The notes below the pieces were generated by a model. It did no database searches and was not told the DNA's origin. It worked only from the letters and a program-made list of their open reading frames with translations. From contig JAIPMN010003446.1 in NCBI GenBank assembly GCA_020650975.1, forward strand, positions 1-21,767: DNA of 21,767 nt, in the 5' to 3' direction. Made by a program: the position numbers and the translations under genes. This document shows, piece by piece, positions 1-12,500 of the stretch (positions are counted from its first letter, which is position 1; the number at the start of each line of letters is the position of its first letter). The stretch comes from Apostichopus californicus. Its lineage: Eukaryota; Echinodermata; Holothuroidea; Aspidochirotida; Stichopodidae.

Positions 1-355
1 GTGAGTGTCAAGCTGATTGATACATACAAGCAAGGGTACAAGCAAAACGTATTGCATGTAACTATAGAAACTTACAGGGATGCACACAAGTTTTGTATTA
101 ATATGTTTATAACGACGTCAAAGAGGAGGTCGGGTGTAAAACCCTTATACCGAAATGAAAGAGTACACTACAACTACTTTAATACGTTTCTTCAAAGACG
201 TGAGTCAAGTTGACAATTATAACTGTGTTCTAAATTCGTCTGCTTTGCGTTATTCAAGTTTTTTCATTAATATAAATGTTATATATAATAGAAAAAGGGT
301 GGTCTGTGTTCTGCAGCTGAAAGATCTAAATGACGTTATTTTTTATCATTTAAAG
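1..355 (+). other. Intron, complete from its donor; probably C8-a to C8-b of assembly D0
   Basis: The window opens exactly on a consensus donor (gtgagt at 1-6), so the last base of the previous exon is position 0. The intron ends at the acceptor ...catttaaag (355). By analogy with the other assemblies the missing exon should be C8-a. The rest is AT-rich and I see no other feature in it. Confidence 0.7.
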
Positions 356-538
356 GAGTTTTATCTGTTTGTCATGACTTCTTGGATCCAACACCTTACT
401 ATGAGACATGTGTTTATGACGTGTGCGCAGGAGAGGCTGGTTCTTTGTGTGCCAACATGGAGGAGTACGTAAAGGAGTGCATTGCCAATGGAGGCAATGT
501 TTACTATTGGTGGAAGGATCGCCCTGAATGTCAACCAG
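356..538 (+). CDS. D0 C8-b exon (second half of C8 domain)
   Basis: Phase 1 in and out, 183 bp. The translation has YYETCVYDVC, then a C...Y...C core, a WW pair and PEC at the end, which is the C8 signature. The acceptor ttaaag is pyrimidine-poor; the donor gtaagt is strong. It is closest to the C8-b of D3, which is also 183 bp. Confidence 0.88.
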
Positions 539-3500
539 GTAAGTGTATTGAAATTGAAGCAAACTCATTACTTGTAAATTTACTTACAACAACATGGCTT
601 ATGTATAGTATAGTATAGTCAAGTATAGTATATATAGAGCTTATTACTATTAAATATTTAGAACATGAATCTATTACAAACGTATTATTTTTCGTCTGTT
701 CACAACCTTAGGGTTTCAAATTGGCTACCAGCGTTAATCCCTTTTCTCGCTATAGGTCATGACCAGAATGCCTCACTATGAATGACAGGTTTATACACTT
801 CAACAGAGATTGTTGGATTGATACAAGTTTCATACTATTGTCTGGTTTTCAGATTGTCCTGAAGGTTCTCTTTACATTCCCGACTACCCCGGATGCCCAC
901 CAACCTGTGCGCAACCTAATGGTGACCCTGATTGCCCATTTGACTCAGTTCCTGTATGTTTGTGCAAGTATCCTGCCCTCGTTGATGGTGACCAATGCGT
1001 GGAAGATTGTCAAGGTTGTACCAATGAAAACGGAGGTTATATAATGGCAAGTTTAATTTAGAGCTCTAAATTTAACTGCTAGATATCTAATACTCGATAA
1101 ATAACAAAATTCCATGGATCAATTTCTACGAAAAAATTTGATTGTTTAAGAGCGATAATAAAGTTGACTTCATCAAATATTAATATTGAAATTATAAAAA
1201 ACCACCAGCAGCGTCCATTAGAGGGTGTATATACGGATCTATTCTTGGGGTTTATTAAATGTTAAAAAACCAATAACTTGAACCAATCCGATGCAAAAAT
1301 AAACAATTAAACCGAAGAAATAACTCCGTTAAATCTCTTCACTCAAAGTACACTTTGTGGAAGCTCGAGGATTCCACTATAACAGGATATTGCTCAGACA
1401 CTTGTGATTCGTGATGTAATTAAGGTAACCCCGGAACATATTCCCATTAATTGGCAAATTGCTTCAAATAGCCAACAAAAGTGAAATACTTTTTAACCTT
1501 CTTAATCTCCGTGTTCTCGACGGATTACTATAGTTACTAGCTTTTCATAATTAAGTGTGAGAACGGGAGTATAAACACCTCTCATGGATACCTTAAAATA
1601 TAATATATCCTTGTAGTTGACAATTAACCTATTTTAATGTGTTCCATATAACTGACAATATGAATTGGTAGATTCATGATTCATAATTACAAACATTATA
1701 TCCAAGATTATATTCATATTAATTGTAAGCTACAGAACATCTATGGAAAATGGTTTGGTGTCATTGAAAAGTGTCATCATTTGATCCTGTTAAATCAAAT
1801 AATGTAGTCGAAAAATGCGTTTGTAACGTTAAACATGGTTATAACTTCTTTTACAGAATCATGAATCCTGGGTGAATGACGACTGTACAGAAACATGCTC
1901 CTGTTTAGACGGGATTCTACAGTGTAGCTCTCTGGTTTGTGACGAGTTTGCAGAGTGTGGAATTAAAGCTGGACAAAGAGGGTGCTTGTGCAACGAAGGT
2001 TACGAAGGAAATGGCCTGGAGTGTACTGAAGGTTAGTTATATTAAATAACCAGCTTCGACGGCTTAATTTAATCGAAGAATACAACACGAAAACATCACC
2101 TATTGGGTGGTTTTGCTTGTTTTCATTCAGATCAACTTACTGACAGTGAACACCAACATTACTTAAAAAATCAAAACATTTCGATAAATCCGAGTGATGT
2201 AGTAACTAGTTGAATTGAATCTCTGAATAAAACGTCATTGATTAGAAACATAATTCCAAATATCTACATTGCTCTAGATTAAATATATCTTACAGTTGGT
2301 AGGTCTATTGACTTAAATAGGTCAGCTGACACGTCACATCAGTTCCACTGAGGATGTATCAGCATTTGTATATTATATGTATGCTTTGTAACACAAGATT
2401 AGAATAAATCTGTCTATTTTGGTCTTTTAACACATATTGAACCATTCCTTTGAATTGACAAATTCAGTAAGTGGATATTAAAGTAATAAGAAAACTATTG
2501 CATGGGACCTTCCGCAACAATATTGGCCAATGAAATGACAAAAGCTTGTATTCTCATAAAGCTTTCTGGGTTATTTGTAGCTGCCTGCGAATGCTCAGTT
2601 TACGGAGATCCACATTACGTCACCTTTGATGGCAGTAGATATAACTTCCAAGGAGATTGTGAATACATATTGGTTGAAAATTGTAACAACGACGGGACTC
2701 TTCCAGATTACAAAGTTATTGTCAACAACGTGAAAGATTACCCCACATCCCCGGTGTCATATACCAGAGGAGTTCGATTGGAGTATGATGGAAATAACTA
2801 TGAAGTGAATAGCCAGGGAACTGTTTACATCAATGGTATACAGGAACCGTTACCTTACGTCAGCGAAGATGTCACTGTACAGAGGCTGTATCCAGACAGA
2901 GTTGTAAGTTTAAATTTACGATGCTTGTAAAAGGCGGAGTCCAACACAAAGAAACTTCTTTGAAACAATTAGCAAACATAACGTTACCAACCGGAAACCG
3001 GGATAATTACTGATAAAATGATGACTTCCGATGAAAGAAAACTTAAAGTGTTTCATCTTGTTGTCAGATTCCTCTGTTCTTAATATAATAACAAGGTTTA
3101 AATTGATACTCGGAAAAGTCTTTAGATCCAAAACCTCTTGTTTAAGACAAATATAATAATATTTTCAATGGACTTTTGCCGACTTTTGGAAAAGATAAAT
3201 ATGTTTATCAGGTGATATTATTTTAAGTGATCAGAAAACTAGTGAATCCATTTATATTATGTCTTATTCAATGTTTTGTTATACATTCAACGCACTTTCC
3301 TACTGATTTGCAGTGATAATAAAGGTACGCTTTATATCTGTCCATCACCAACGTCATTTTAAAACACTTGACATTGATTGAGCTTATGTCTGATATTTAG
3401 TTTGAAATAAATGTTACGATGAATACAGTGCAACTATAAAGCTGGTTGCTAATCCACGTATTGTTGTTCTCTTTTGGTAGGTAATTGACACTTCCTTCCA

Positions 3501-6500
3501 ACTATCTCTGATATTCGAGAGCCCGTACTCTGTCCGTGTGAAGGTGTACAATGAACTGCACCTCGGAGCTACATGTGGGCTCTGTGGGACTTGTACAAAG
3601 GATCCGTCAGATGACTTCCTACTACCCAGCGGAGATCTGGTATCAAATAAACATATTTGTCGATATCCCTCCATAAGCGTAACTTGATAATTGTATGAGT
3701 CTATAGGTCAGTTTATCACATACACGCTGTTATAATAAATGCGACATCTGAGTTGCATGTCGACTAATCTTGAACTTGGACTAGTTACTCTTAATAAAGG
3801 TACACTCGAAAGAGAGTAATACTCTTTCATAGAGCCAACACTATTAAATATTTAACTATGAAAAATGGAAATATATATGATACTATAACTTAACAACAAC
3901 CTTGGGCTGCTTGAATAGGTTGTTCATACAAAACATAACGAAAACGGTGGTCCTCATTGGCAAAAAAACAACATGTTTCTTTTGAAAGGCTCCCAACGCT
4001 ATGGATTTTGGTAACGCCTGGGCAACTGATTCCAGAGAGTGCATTGAGGACAATGGGGAGGAAGCGTGCGAAGAAGGTTCTGATGAAGAAGTTGATGCAA
4101 AAAATACCTGTAGTGTTCTTACATCGCCTGTTGGTGAGTGTTTGAAAGTCAGAAAACAATAAACAGCCTGAGAGAAGAATTCTCCAGCCAACCTTTTAAC
4201 GAGTTAACATTTAACATGAAACAAAGGTATTAGTCAAATGTTTCAAATAAGTAGTCTTATTCAACGAATCCGTAAATCTTTAGGTTATGGGATAATTATT
4301 TCGAATTATAATGAAGACAACGTTCATACTTACTTATATTACTTTCGACCCGTTTTTTATTTATTTCTAATTTTGGGCTTCCTAATCATCCAAAATTTTT
4401 TATTTCTTTTGCCTGTTATAATCATATTGGATAGTTAATATGGTTCAGGTGAAGAATTAGATATATTCGGGAAATCACAATTTACTTTTTTGAATCCCAC
4501 ATCTCATCATCAATAAGGAGCTGGTTTTAATTGTTTTACATTATTTCATATCTCCTTTACAGGACCTTTCTCACAGTGTCATGGTTTTGTGAAACCAGAT
4601 TATGTATTTGAGACTTGTGTTTATGATGTATGTGCTGCTGGTACCGATGAAGTTTTTTGTAGCAACTTACGTAAATATGCAGAAGACTGTATACAAGCCG
4701 ATGGAACACCCGGGGAGTGGTGGAATAGTGTGCCTGAGTGTGGTAAGTTCCTCTTTTATTATGTATTTCTGTACAATTAGCTCTGCAAATATGTATAATA
4801 ACCTATTACTACTGCATATCATTATCATATCCATCCCATATACACCGTTAGAGGAATAATGCAGATGCTCGGGTAAGTGAAATACACGGGTGAAGACGTA
4901 GTATAGCCATTTCAGTGTCCCCCCCCCCCCTTTCCCATCAAAATAAAAAAAAACAAGATTATCTGGAACTTTACAAGTTTATGAAATGCAGTGTTGTTGT
5001 ATGCACTTTTACGTGGAATTAGTAGCTACTTATAATTCTGAATACTCATCGAATAGGGAAGGTTTGATATACACCTGTGAGCATCCCATAGGTAGGACTG
5101 TTAATGAGCTTATGTAGGATTCCTCATACTTGGAAGTTTGCTTGGCTGATTTTGTTTTTCACCCTGATGTTAATGTATAACACTTGGATATTATTGAAAT
5201 ATCCATGGCTCCATAGGAATATCAGCCTGTATTGCACATTGCACCCATTACAACTTACACTTACGATGTAGAGAAAGGAGACTGAATCAACAAGTAGCTT
5301 CTACTTTGTTCGTTATTCTATTCATATCTTGATACAATTTAGGTAGCATTTGTCCTGACAATATGATTTATGATCCATGCGACTCTGCATGTCAACCGAC
5401 TTGTGCTGGAGGAAATGACGAAGATTGTAAATTGACATGTGAGGAGGTCTGCAAATGTCCTGATGGGCAGCTATTGGACGGTGATGAGTGCGTCCCCGAA
5501 GCAGACTGTGGATGCACTCTCCCTGGAGGGTCCTATATTAAGGTAAAATCATTAGTTATGAAGCTTCCAGCTATGTATTTTTTCCTTCTTGAAGGGCCTT
5601 TTTGCTTGTGTTTGATATAAATGAAATTTAGTTGATGTTTTATGACTCTCTATGGTGCTTCATTTTTTAATCAATATACAAGATTTGCCTTTATATGTTT
5701 CTCCATACTGGTCTCTCACACGTTTATCGTGTCCTTTATCTGTATGTTTTCAGAGAGGTGAAGAATGGTACAGTGAGGAGTGCTCAGAACGTTGTCTTTG
5801 TTTAGATACTGGCGCTGATTGTAACTCTTATTTGTGTCCTGATAAATCTGTTTGTGACGTCAGGGACGGTTTAAGGAAGTGCTATTGCCCGTTACAGTAT
5901 GCTATGGTGGATGAAGCTTGTCGAAGAGGTATGTTATATCTACCGCTGCCAATTACGAATAATGTAAGCTCAAGATTATACTTGATAAATATTCTTATTT
6001 CATGCAGGTCAGTAAAATATTACTACGATGATGTAGAGGAAATCATTGCTAATAGAGGAATGGTTTCAATGATCATGGAGATAAGAAATATTTACTACTA
6101 AATCATTACGACATTCGGTCTCGGTAATAACGTGATATTTGATCCTTTTGGCAGGTCCTTGCGTATGCAATGTCTACGGCGATCCTCACTACACAACGTT
6201 CGATAAGCTCTCATTTGATTACCAGGGGGACTGTGAATACATCCTTGTACAGAAGTGTTCCACATCAAGTAGTGTGCCAAACTTTAAGTTGGTTGGTCGA
6301 CACAGCCGTGATGCACCGAGTGACAAAGTATCATACTTGCGGTATTTGCGGTTTGAGTATGGAGGCAATATTTATGAAGTCTTCATTGCTGGTAAAGTGA
6401 AAGTTAACAGCAGATTGGTTAATGTGCCATACGAAGATAAAGAACTTGGAATCACAATAGGCAATCAGGTTTATGGCTTCACGGTAAGTGTATGCCCAGA

Positions 6501-9500
6501 ACTTGTAATATGAAGCATCGTTATTATCATATCAACAATACAATCATGAATGAATATTGGAGACAATCAGTTTCTGTTTCGCCAAACCTTAGGTAGGCTG
6601 CATTTTTGGGTTGAGTTTTGAGATTAACTTTACCTTCTTTTTATAACTAAGAATATTTTAAACAAAGAATGTACCATCACTTCAAATGTGATTTTTGAAT
6701 AACATGCTTATTATACTTGTTTTTTATAATTCTTGGTGGATCATGTTGTCAATGCAAACATTGTCTTCCAAATTTTGCAGACAATTGCAGTAGAAGGCCT
6801 TTTCATTATGTACGACAACTTACAAAATGCGGAAATCCACGTACATGCTGAATTAGAGGGACAAGTGTGTGGAATGTGCGGTACCTGTTCTGACAGTCAA
6901 AGTGATGAGTTACAAATGCCAAATGGAGATATCGTAAGATTTTATAGTTTCTATCAGAGGAAACATTTCCTTAGCAAAGCAGTGCTGCCCGTATTGTTCT
7001 GTTGAGTTAATTATATTACTTGTAAATCTCTTATTCTCTACCGGTAGTTTGCTGATTTATGTCGATTGCAGGGTTCCTTATGTAAGAATAACGACCAAAG
7101 TAGTAGCTCCCAGTCTCTTAAATGCAGAAAAAAGACTAATTAATGCAATATATAAGGCATCTTATTTTACAAATACTATTGCCTCTGACTTTGCTGCAGG
7201 CGTCTTCGATCACCGAATTTGGGGCTGCGTGGAGAAACGATATGACATGTGAGACTGAAGGAGTCACTGAGAACCCTTGCGTAATGGACAGTCTAGAGGA
7301 AAACTGGTCAAAGGATATGTGTAATCTATTGATTCAAAATTCAGGTAAACACCTATCATCAGTACATGTTGTCTATAGAATGTAAACTTAAATTTTACTT
7401 CCAGAAAGCAGCCGCATCATGTTAAAGCTCAGATTTCTTCATTTTGTAGCTTTGTTTCAACGTGAAGATAACATTGTTGAATAATTTTGAGCGAAATTGA
7501 TATAGAATTGCTGCATGATTACAACGTTTCGCCATATAAAAGAAAGGTCATGCGATGTATTAACAATTTGAGACCATTGCGTATTCAATTTTGTAAATAA
7601 GGGTTGACTAATTTGTTCTCTGTATATTACTGAATGAATGTTGACTTCGGTTACATTCATGTAGTCTAGTGTATCGGTTCTCGTTTTTTTCAAATACTCC
7701 ATCTTCACTTTTAAAATTATCTAGAGATGTGTAAAATGAATATTCTAAACCAAAAAGAGGAAAGTTTCTCACCAACAGTTACAATAACATTGTTCTTCGT
7801 TAGGTCCATTTGCCCCTTGCTACGAGTTTGTTGATCCTCAAGTCGTTTACGATGCTTGCGTTATGGATCTCTGTGTATCCCTGAAACCGTCCTTCTCGTG
7901 TTATATCATGAAGATCTATGCCCAGCAGTGTAGGCAGGCTGGTGGGAATCCTGGTGATTGGCGTAAAGACGCTCAACATTGCTTTGTCCCAGGTAATTAC
8001 CATGGCACTGTGATATGCATTCCGGATAAGCGTAATCATCTCTTGAACCCATGAAATTACAGTTATTACGGTCACTCTATTGCAGGTCTGTTTATACACA
8101 TTATTGAACGCATTGATATTACCGCTATGTAAATGGTACGTTTCATAATATTTATTTTTTATAGAAAACACGACGGTGAGTTTAATATATCAATTGATTA
8201 ACAGTTCCATTGCACAATACATAACAATAGACAACTCTGTTCGTCAAATGACAAGAAATATGCTGACAGTTAAAGTGTTCTGATTTACCTTGCAGGAGAT
8301 GATGGCGGAGGAATGTCTGGAGGAGCTAGTCGAAGAAAGAGGGCAACGGGAGCAGCTCCAACAGTTCGAGGTAATTCTGTTTCATGTTAGTGGGTACATT
8401 TAACCAGAAAAAATCAAGATAAGAAATCATTATTCAAATGTATCATTTTTAATACCACAAATTGTAATTTACTGGTATAGGTTGACAAATGCAGGCAATA
8501 TATTCTACTTATCGCTTGATAGTAAAATACTGTTTAATCTGAAATTATCAAAATCTTCCAACTTGTAATATTTTTCCAAAAGGTGCAGTTAATGCGGGTA
8601 CTTCTTGATTTTAACGATATTTCATTTTGCCTCTAAATTTTAGTTGACGAGTGTCCAGAAAATTCTATCCTCTGGGAATGGGGTGTAGGCTGTCAGCCAA
8701 CTTGTAATGATCGAAGTGGTACAGAGAATTGTCAGTGGGACACGCTTATTGAGACCTGCATTTGTGCCAATCCACTTGTACTTTACAATGATGAATGCAT
8801 AAATGTTGCAGATTGTGGGTGTACCTCTCCTGGAAATGACATAATGGAGGTAAATCTTAATAATGACTAAATTCATAGTAGTAATATATTCGTTCAGCCT
8901 ATGCAACAACCACATCAAAGAATAGTTATTTAAAAAAATGAAATAAATTATATTTGTTCACCTTTCTATGAAAAAAGATTTCTTGAAATTATTGTCGTAC
9001 CCTGGAACATGCTTAAAAGCTCACTAAAAGTGACACCGTTCTATACAAATTTTATATTAATATTCTTTATTTTTATTGAGTTATCTATCGTTAAACATTT
9101 TAAGTTGAATACAATTCGCCATATTTCTTAACGAGTACGTATATTCTACAAACTTCAATCAAAATTTGCGAGCCCCGCCCAACAAATCAAATCTCTCTGT
9201 TTTGTTTACGACTGGTAGGCATGGTTAGCCTGTGTAAGGTCTCTTAAATAGTATATTTCTTTCGGTGTGACCGATGTAGTATGAGATATAGTGTCATTTC
9301 CTTCTATTGCAATGCATAAACAGGTGTTTTCATACGCTTCCTCCGTGAAATTGGGTAAAAAAGTGGACGAGTACGAGCATACATAGGATACATTTGTGTA
9401 ATGAGCATGCTGATATGGGAGTTATTTTACAGTGAATCGTTCGCGCCATAAGGTCAACAGAAAAAAAAAACATTTCTTTCTTTCAATTGCGACAGATTTT

Positions 9501-12500
9501 ATCCATTAAACCCACCTGGCAAGTGTTTTTTTAGAATAAGAAACATTGGATCTGCTTCGGAAGTTTGTTTTCCGAAATTCATCAGCAAACACATATTGAG
9601 ACTCTAAATTATACACGTTAACTGGTTACAATATCAATCCGCTAGCCCTTTGTTATCATATTTTAAACACAATTAACAATTGACTATGAAATGGCATGTA
9701 TATTGCATTTCAGAGAGACTCACTAGTTAATGGCATAACTAAGAGGAGAGTAAACAACTAACGAAGCGTTGACCGGACACTGATTATCTACACATATATG
9801 TACGTGTTGAATGAATATGATAGTGGTAGACAATGTCACATTTACACTGAAGAGCAGCCGCTGCATATTCCACACTATAATGTTGAAAGACCCATCTCAG
9901 ACATTTTGTACCTAAATCGAGATATTGTTGATTGAACGTAACTTGCTTTGACCGGCATATCCTTCACTTATTTCAGCGAAGTGGATCCCAACATAAATGT
10001 TTTGTGATGTCACCAGGTTATATGTTATACAAAAGCCACGATAAGGCCATTGCTATCTTCACGATGATCTGGTACATCTGGAAAATTCCATTAGCTGTCG
10101 TCAAACCCCAAATCTTTGTAGAATTATTTGAGGAGATTTCAGCTCAATTGCTATGAAGACATCATTCACTTTGCTATTGACAGATACATTCCAATGTTAA
10201 ATACTATTTCACGATACAAATTGCTTTGGGGATGAAGTTGTGGCTTGAATATGGTCACTATTCTCCAGCAATATGAATAGTGAACCAGCTTTAGCCACCA
10301 GAAGATCCTTTAAATGAAATTCATATGATTAATAAATGTGTCAGTAAAATACTGTCTTTCATTTAGGTTGGAGATACGTGGATATCAGATACTTGTGATC
10401 AGAAATGTGTCTGCAAAGACTCAGGTCGAGAATGCTCAAATTTTGCATGCGGGGAGCACGCCCTATGTGAAATCAAGGGCGGTGTGAGAAACTGCTACTG
10501 TCAAAATGGCTATACCGGAGATGGACAAACATGTACAGGGGGTAGGTGTTTAGATGTTGTAGATGTTTCTCTTTTCATTAATGTTCAATTGAAAACTACC
10601 AAATAGCAATAGGTCATTATATTAAATGTTAGGTAGCGGTAACTTAACCATATATATTTCGAAGAAGAATTACTATTTTAATATACGTATTTATTACCTT
10701 TTTTCAATTAATTGCTGAAATTATACTTCCGATCGCAATGAAGATACTATATCAATGCGTAATAGAGATGCATTGATTCATGATCATAATATTTGATAGT
10801 GATTTCATCGTACGGCTTCTCATAGCGCTTATGTCATAGGCACGAATGAAATATCTTGTTTTTAATTATTTGCTGGTGTTTCTTGTTTGGGTCTGCAATG
10901 GTTTGAGTAAATCTAGTATAGCTCTTAACATTGCAGATTTACAAATTAGCAATTTACAAAAACAGAAAAATGCATCCAATGAAAAGTTGATATTTTCAGA
11001 CTGAATTAACGCAAAAAGGTTAAGCTATAAACTAACCTGGTATAATATCATTCGATGCATATATAACGTCTTCCCTATAATATCAGTTACCCATCAAATC
11101 CAAAACTGTCTGTCAAGGTCTTTCAATATTTTTCAAGCCTACTTTCTACTATCAAACTGATGTTCACACCGTGTTAACGCAGTAGCAATCTACGGTACAA
11201 GTGTTATGATAAAGAATGTTTTTAGCATCGCGTAGAGTCAATATGTTCCTTTCTTGAAAGGCACGTTTGCTACACTATTTGATGCATTGATACAATTTCG
11301 TTTTTCGAGCTTAAAGAGTAACATGCAAAGCTTTTTGTGTTACAGATGGTTGGGGTGGTGGAGGTAGTGGAGATCCGCACTTTCGTACATTTGACCAAAG
11401 AAAGTATGACTTCATGGGTACATGCGAATACACCCTTGTGCAACTCTGTGGTGTCGGAGAGGCTTTACCATATTTCCAACTAATTGGCAACTTTAACAAA
11501 CCAACACAAAGCCACACTGTGTCAGTAGTAGTGTCTATACGACTGGAATATCACGGTCATGTGTACGAGATTAGAGGACCTAAAGGAACATTGATAGATG
11601 ACGAAACAGTTACAACTCCGGTAACTATTGAGGCGGTCACTATTTCATATGCAAACAAAGATAAATGGGTGAGTTTACACATATTAAATAAAAGCAAGGG
11701 CGTCTTTCTATTTCTTAGATTTGGTGTAACGTTATGGCGGTAAAATTTAGTCTACTGACAACAAAGCCACCATTCATCAAATCTGCAAACAATTTGACAT
11801 ATTATGACGTTTTTATGATGTCATTTTAATGTAAGCTACAATAATCAATTAAAATTAACAGTAATTTTTAACTCGAATTTGTCGGAACGATACGGTAGTT
11901 GAGAGTTTTTTTGGCAACTATTTATCATAATACCAATATAGGAATACATTTTCATTTGATGATAAATTTATATAGCCCCAATTGTTTCAATGTACTCGTC
12001 TGTGCCTAACACATATAACTACCATTTTCCATTCATAAGACACTGACCACCGACTTTGGAATGGTTGTAACTGCTTCTTTCCAATACTGGGGAGGCTCTG
12101 GAACACCGTACGCGGCAACAAATGTTAACCTTCCACCTGAGTTCAAAGGTCGAACGTGTGGGTTACTAGGCACAGCTACGGGAAGTACTGGAGATGATTT
12201 CCAAATGCCCAACGGAGAACTGGTAAATATTAATTTTATTGTTATTACAATAAACAAACACAATATATCTGACTTTAAGACAAAATAATGGTCCTGTCAT
12301 TTATAAGGAACTTACCAAAATAACTAATAAGAGCATGTATGTGACGTCACATATTCACTTGGTTCAGATTGCACAAATTATTTATTGGACCTCCATCGGT
12401 GTGTCCTGTTTCAAACATTCTAGCCTATGCAGTGTCACAACCTTTCATACCGCTTACCTACATATATGTTGTCACTAAACGTATACATGCACAGTTCAAG

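Noticed and set aside
1-213. Frame starting at position 1 with GTG as a start codon
   Set aside because: The first six bases are a splice donor and the following sequence is intronic; GTG starts are not expected in a nuclear eukaryotic gene.
778-1044. 88-codon + strand open frame
   Set aside because: It overlaps the D0 TIL exon in the wrong frame and lacks the cysteine pattern that the TIL frame shows.
2502-2580. ATG at 2502 as an alternative promoter/start for D1
   Set aside because: It lies upstream of a good acceptor (ttgtag) and D1 joins the D0 E exon in phase. The short N-terminal extension is not a convincing signal peptide.
3957-4145. 62-codon Lys-rich + strand frame
   Set aside because: Overlaps D1 C8-a out of frame. 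The C8 frame fits the acceptor, donor and homologous exons.
3883-4191. Reverse-strand open frames of 89 and 102 codons
   Set aside because: They are antisense shadows of the D1 C8-a exon with no recognisable domain, promoter or splice context.
4238-4438. Hydrophobic 66-codon frame, membrane-segment-like
   Set aside because: T-rich intronic DNA gives Phe/Leu/Ile by composition. There is no homologue in other assemblies and it has no frame-compatible role.
8640-8918. 92-codon reverse-strand frame
   Set aside because: Antisense to the D2 TIL exon; no domain signature.
9932-10156. 74-codon + strand frame in the largest intron
   Set aside because: No recognisable motif and no cysteine module; consistent with a chance ORF.
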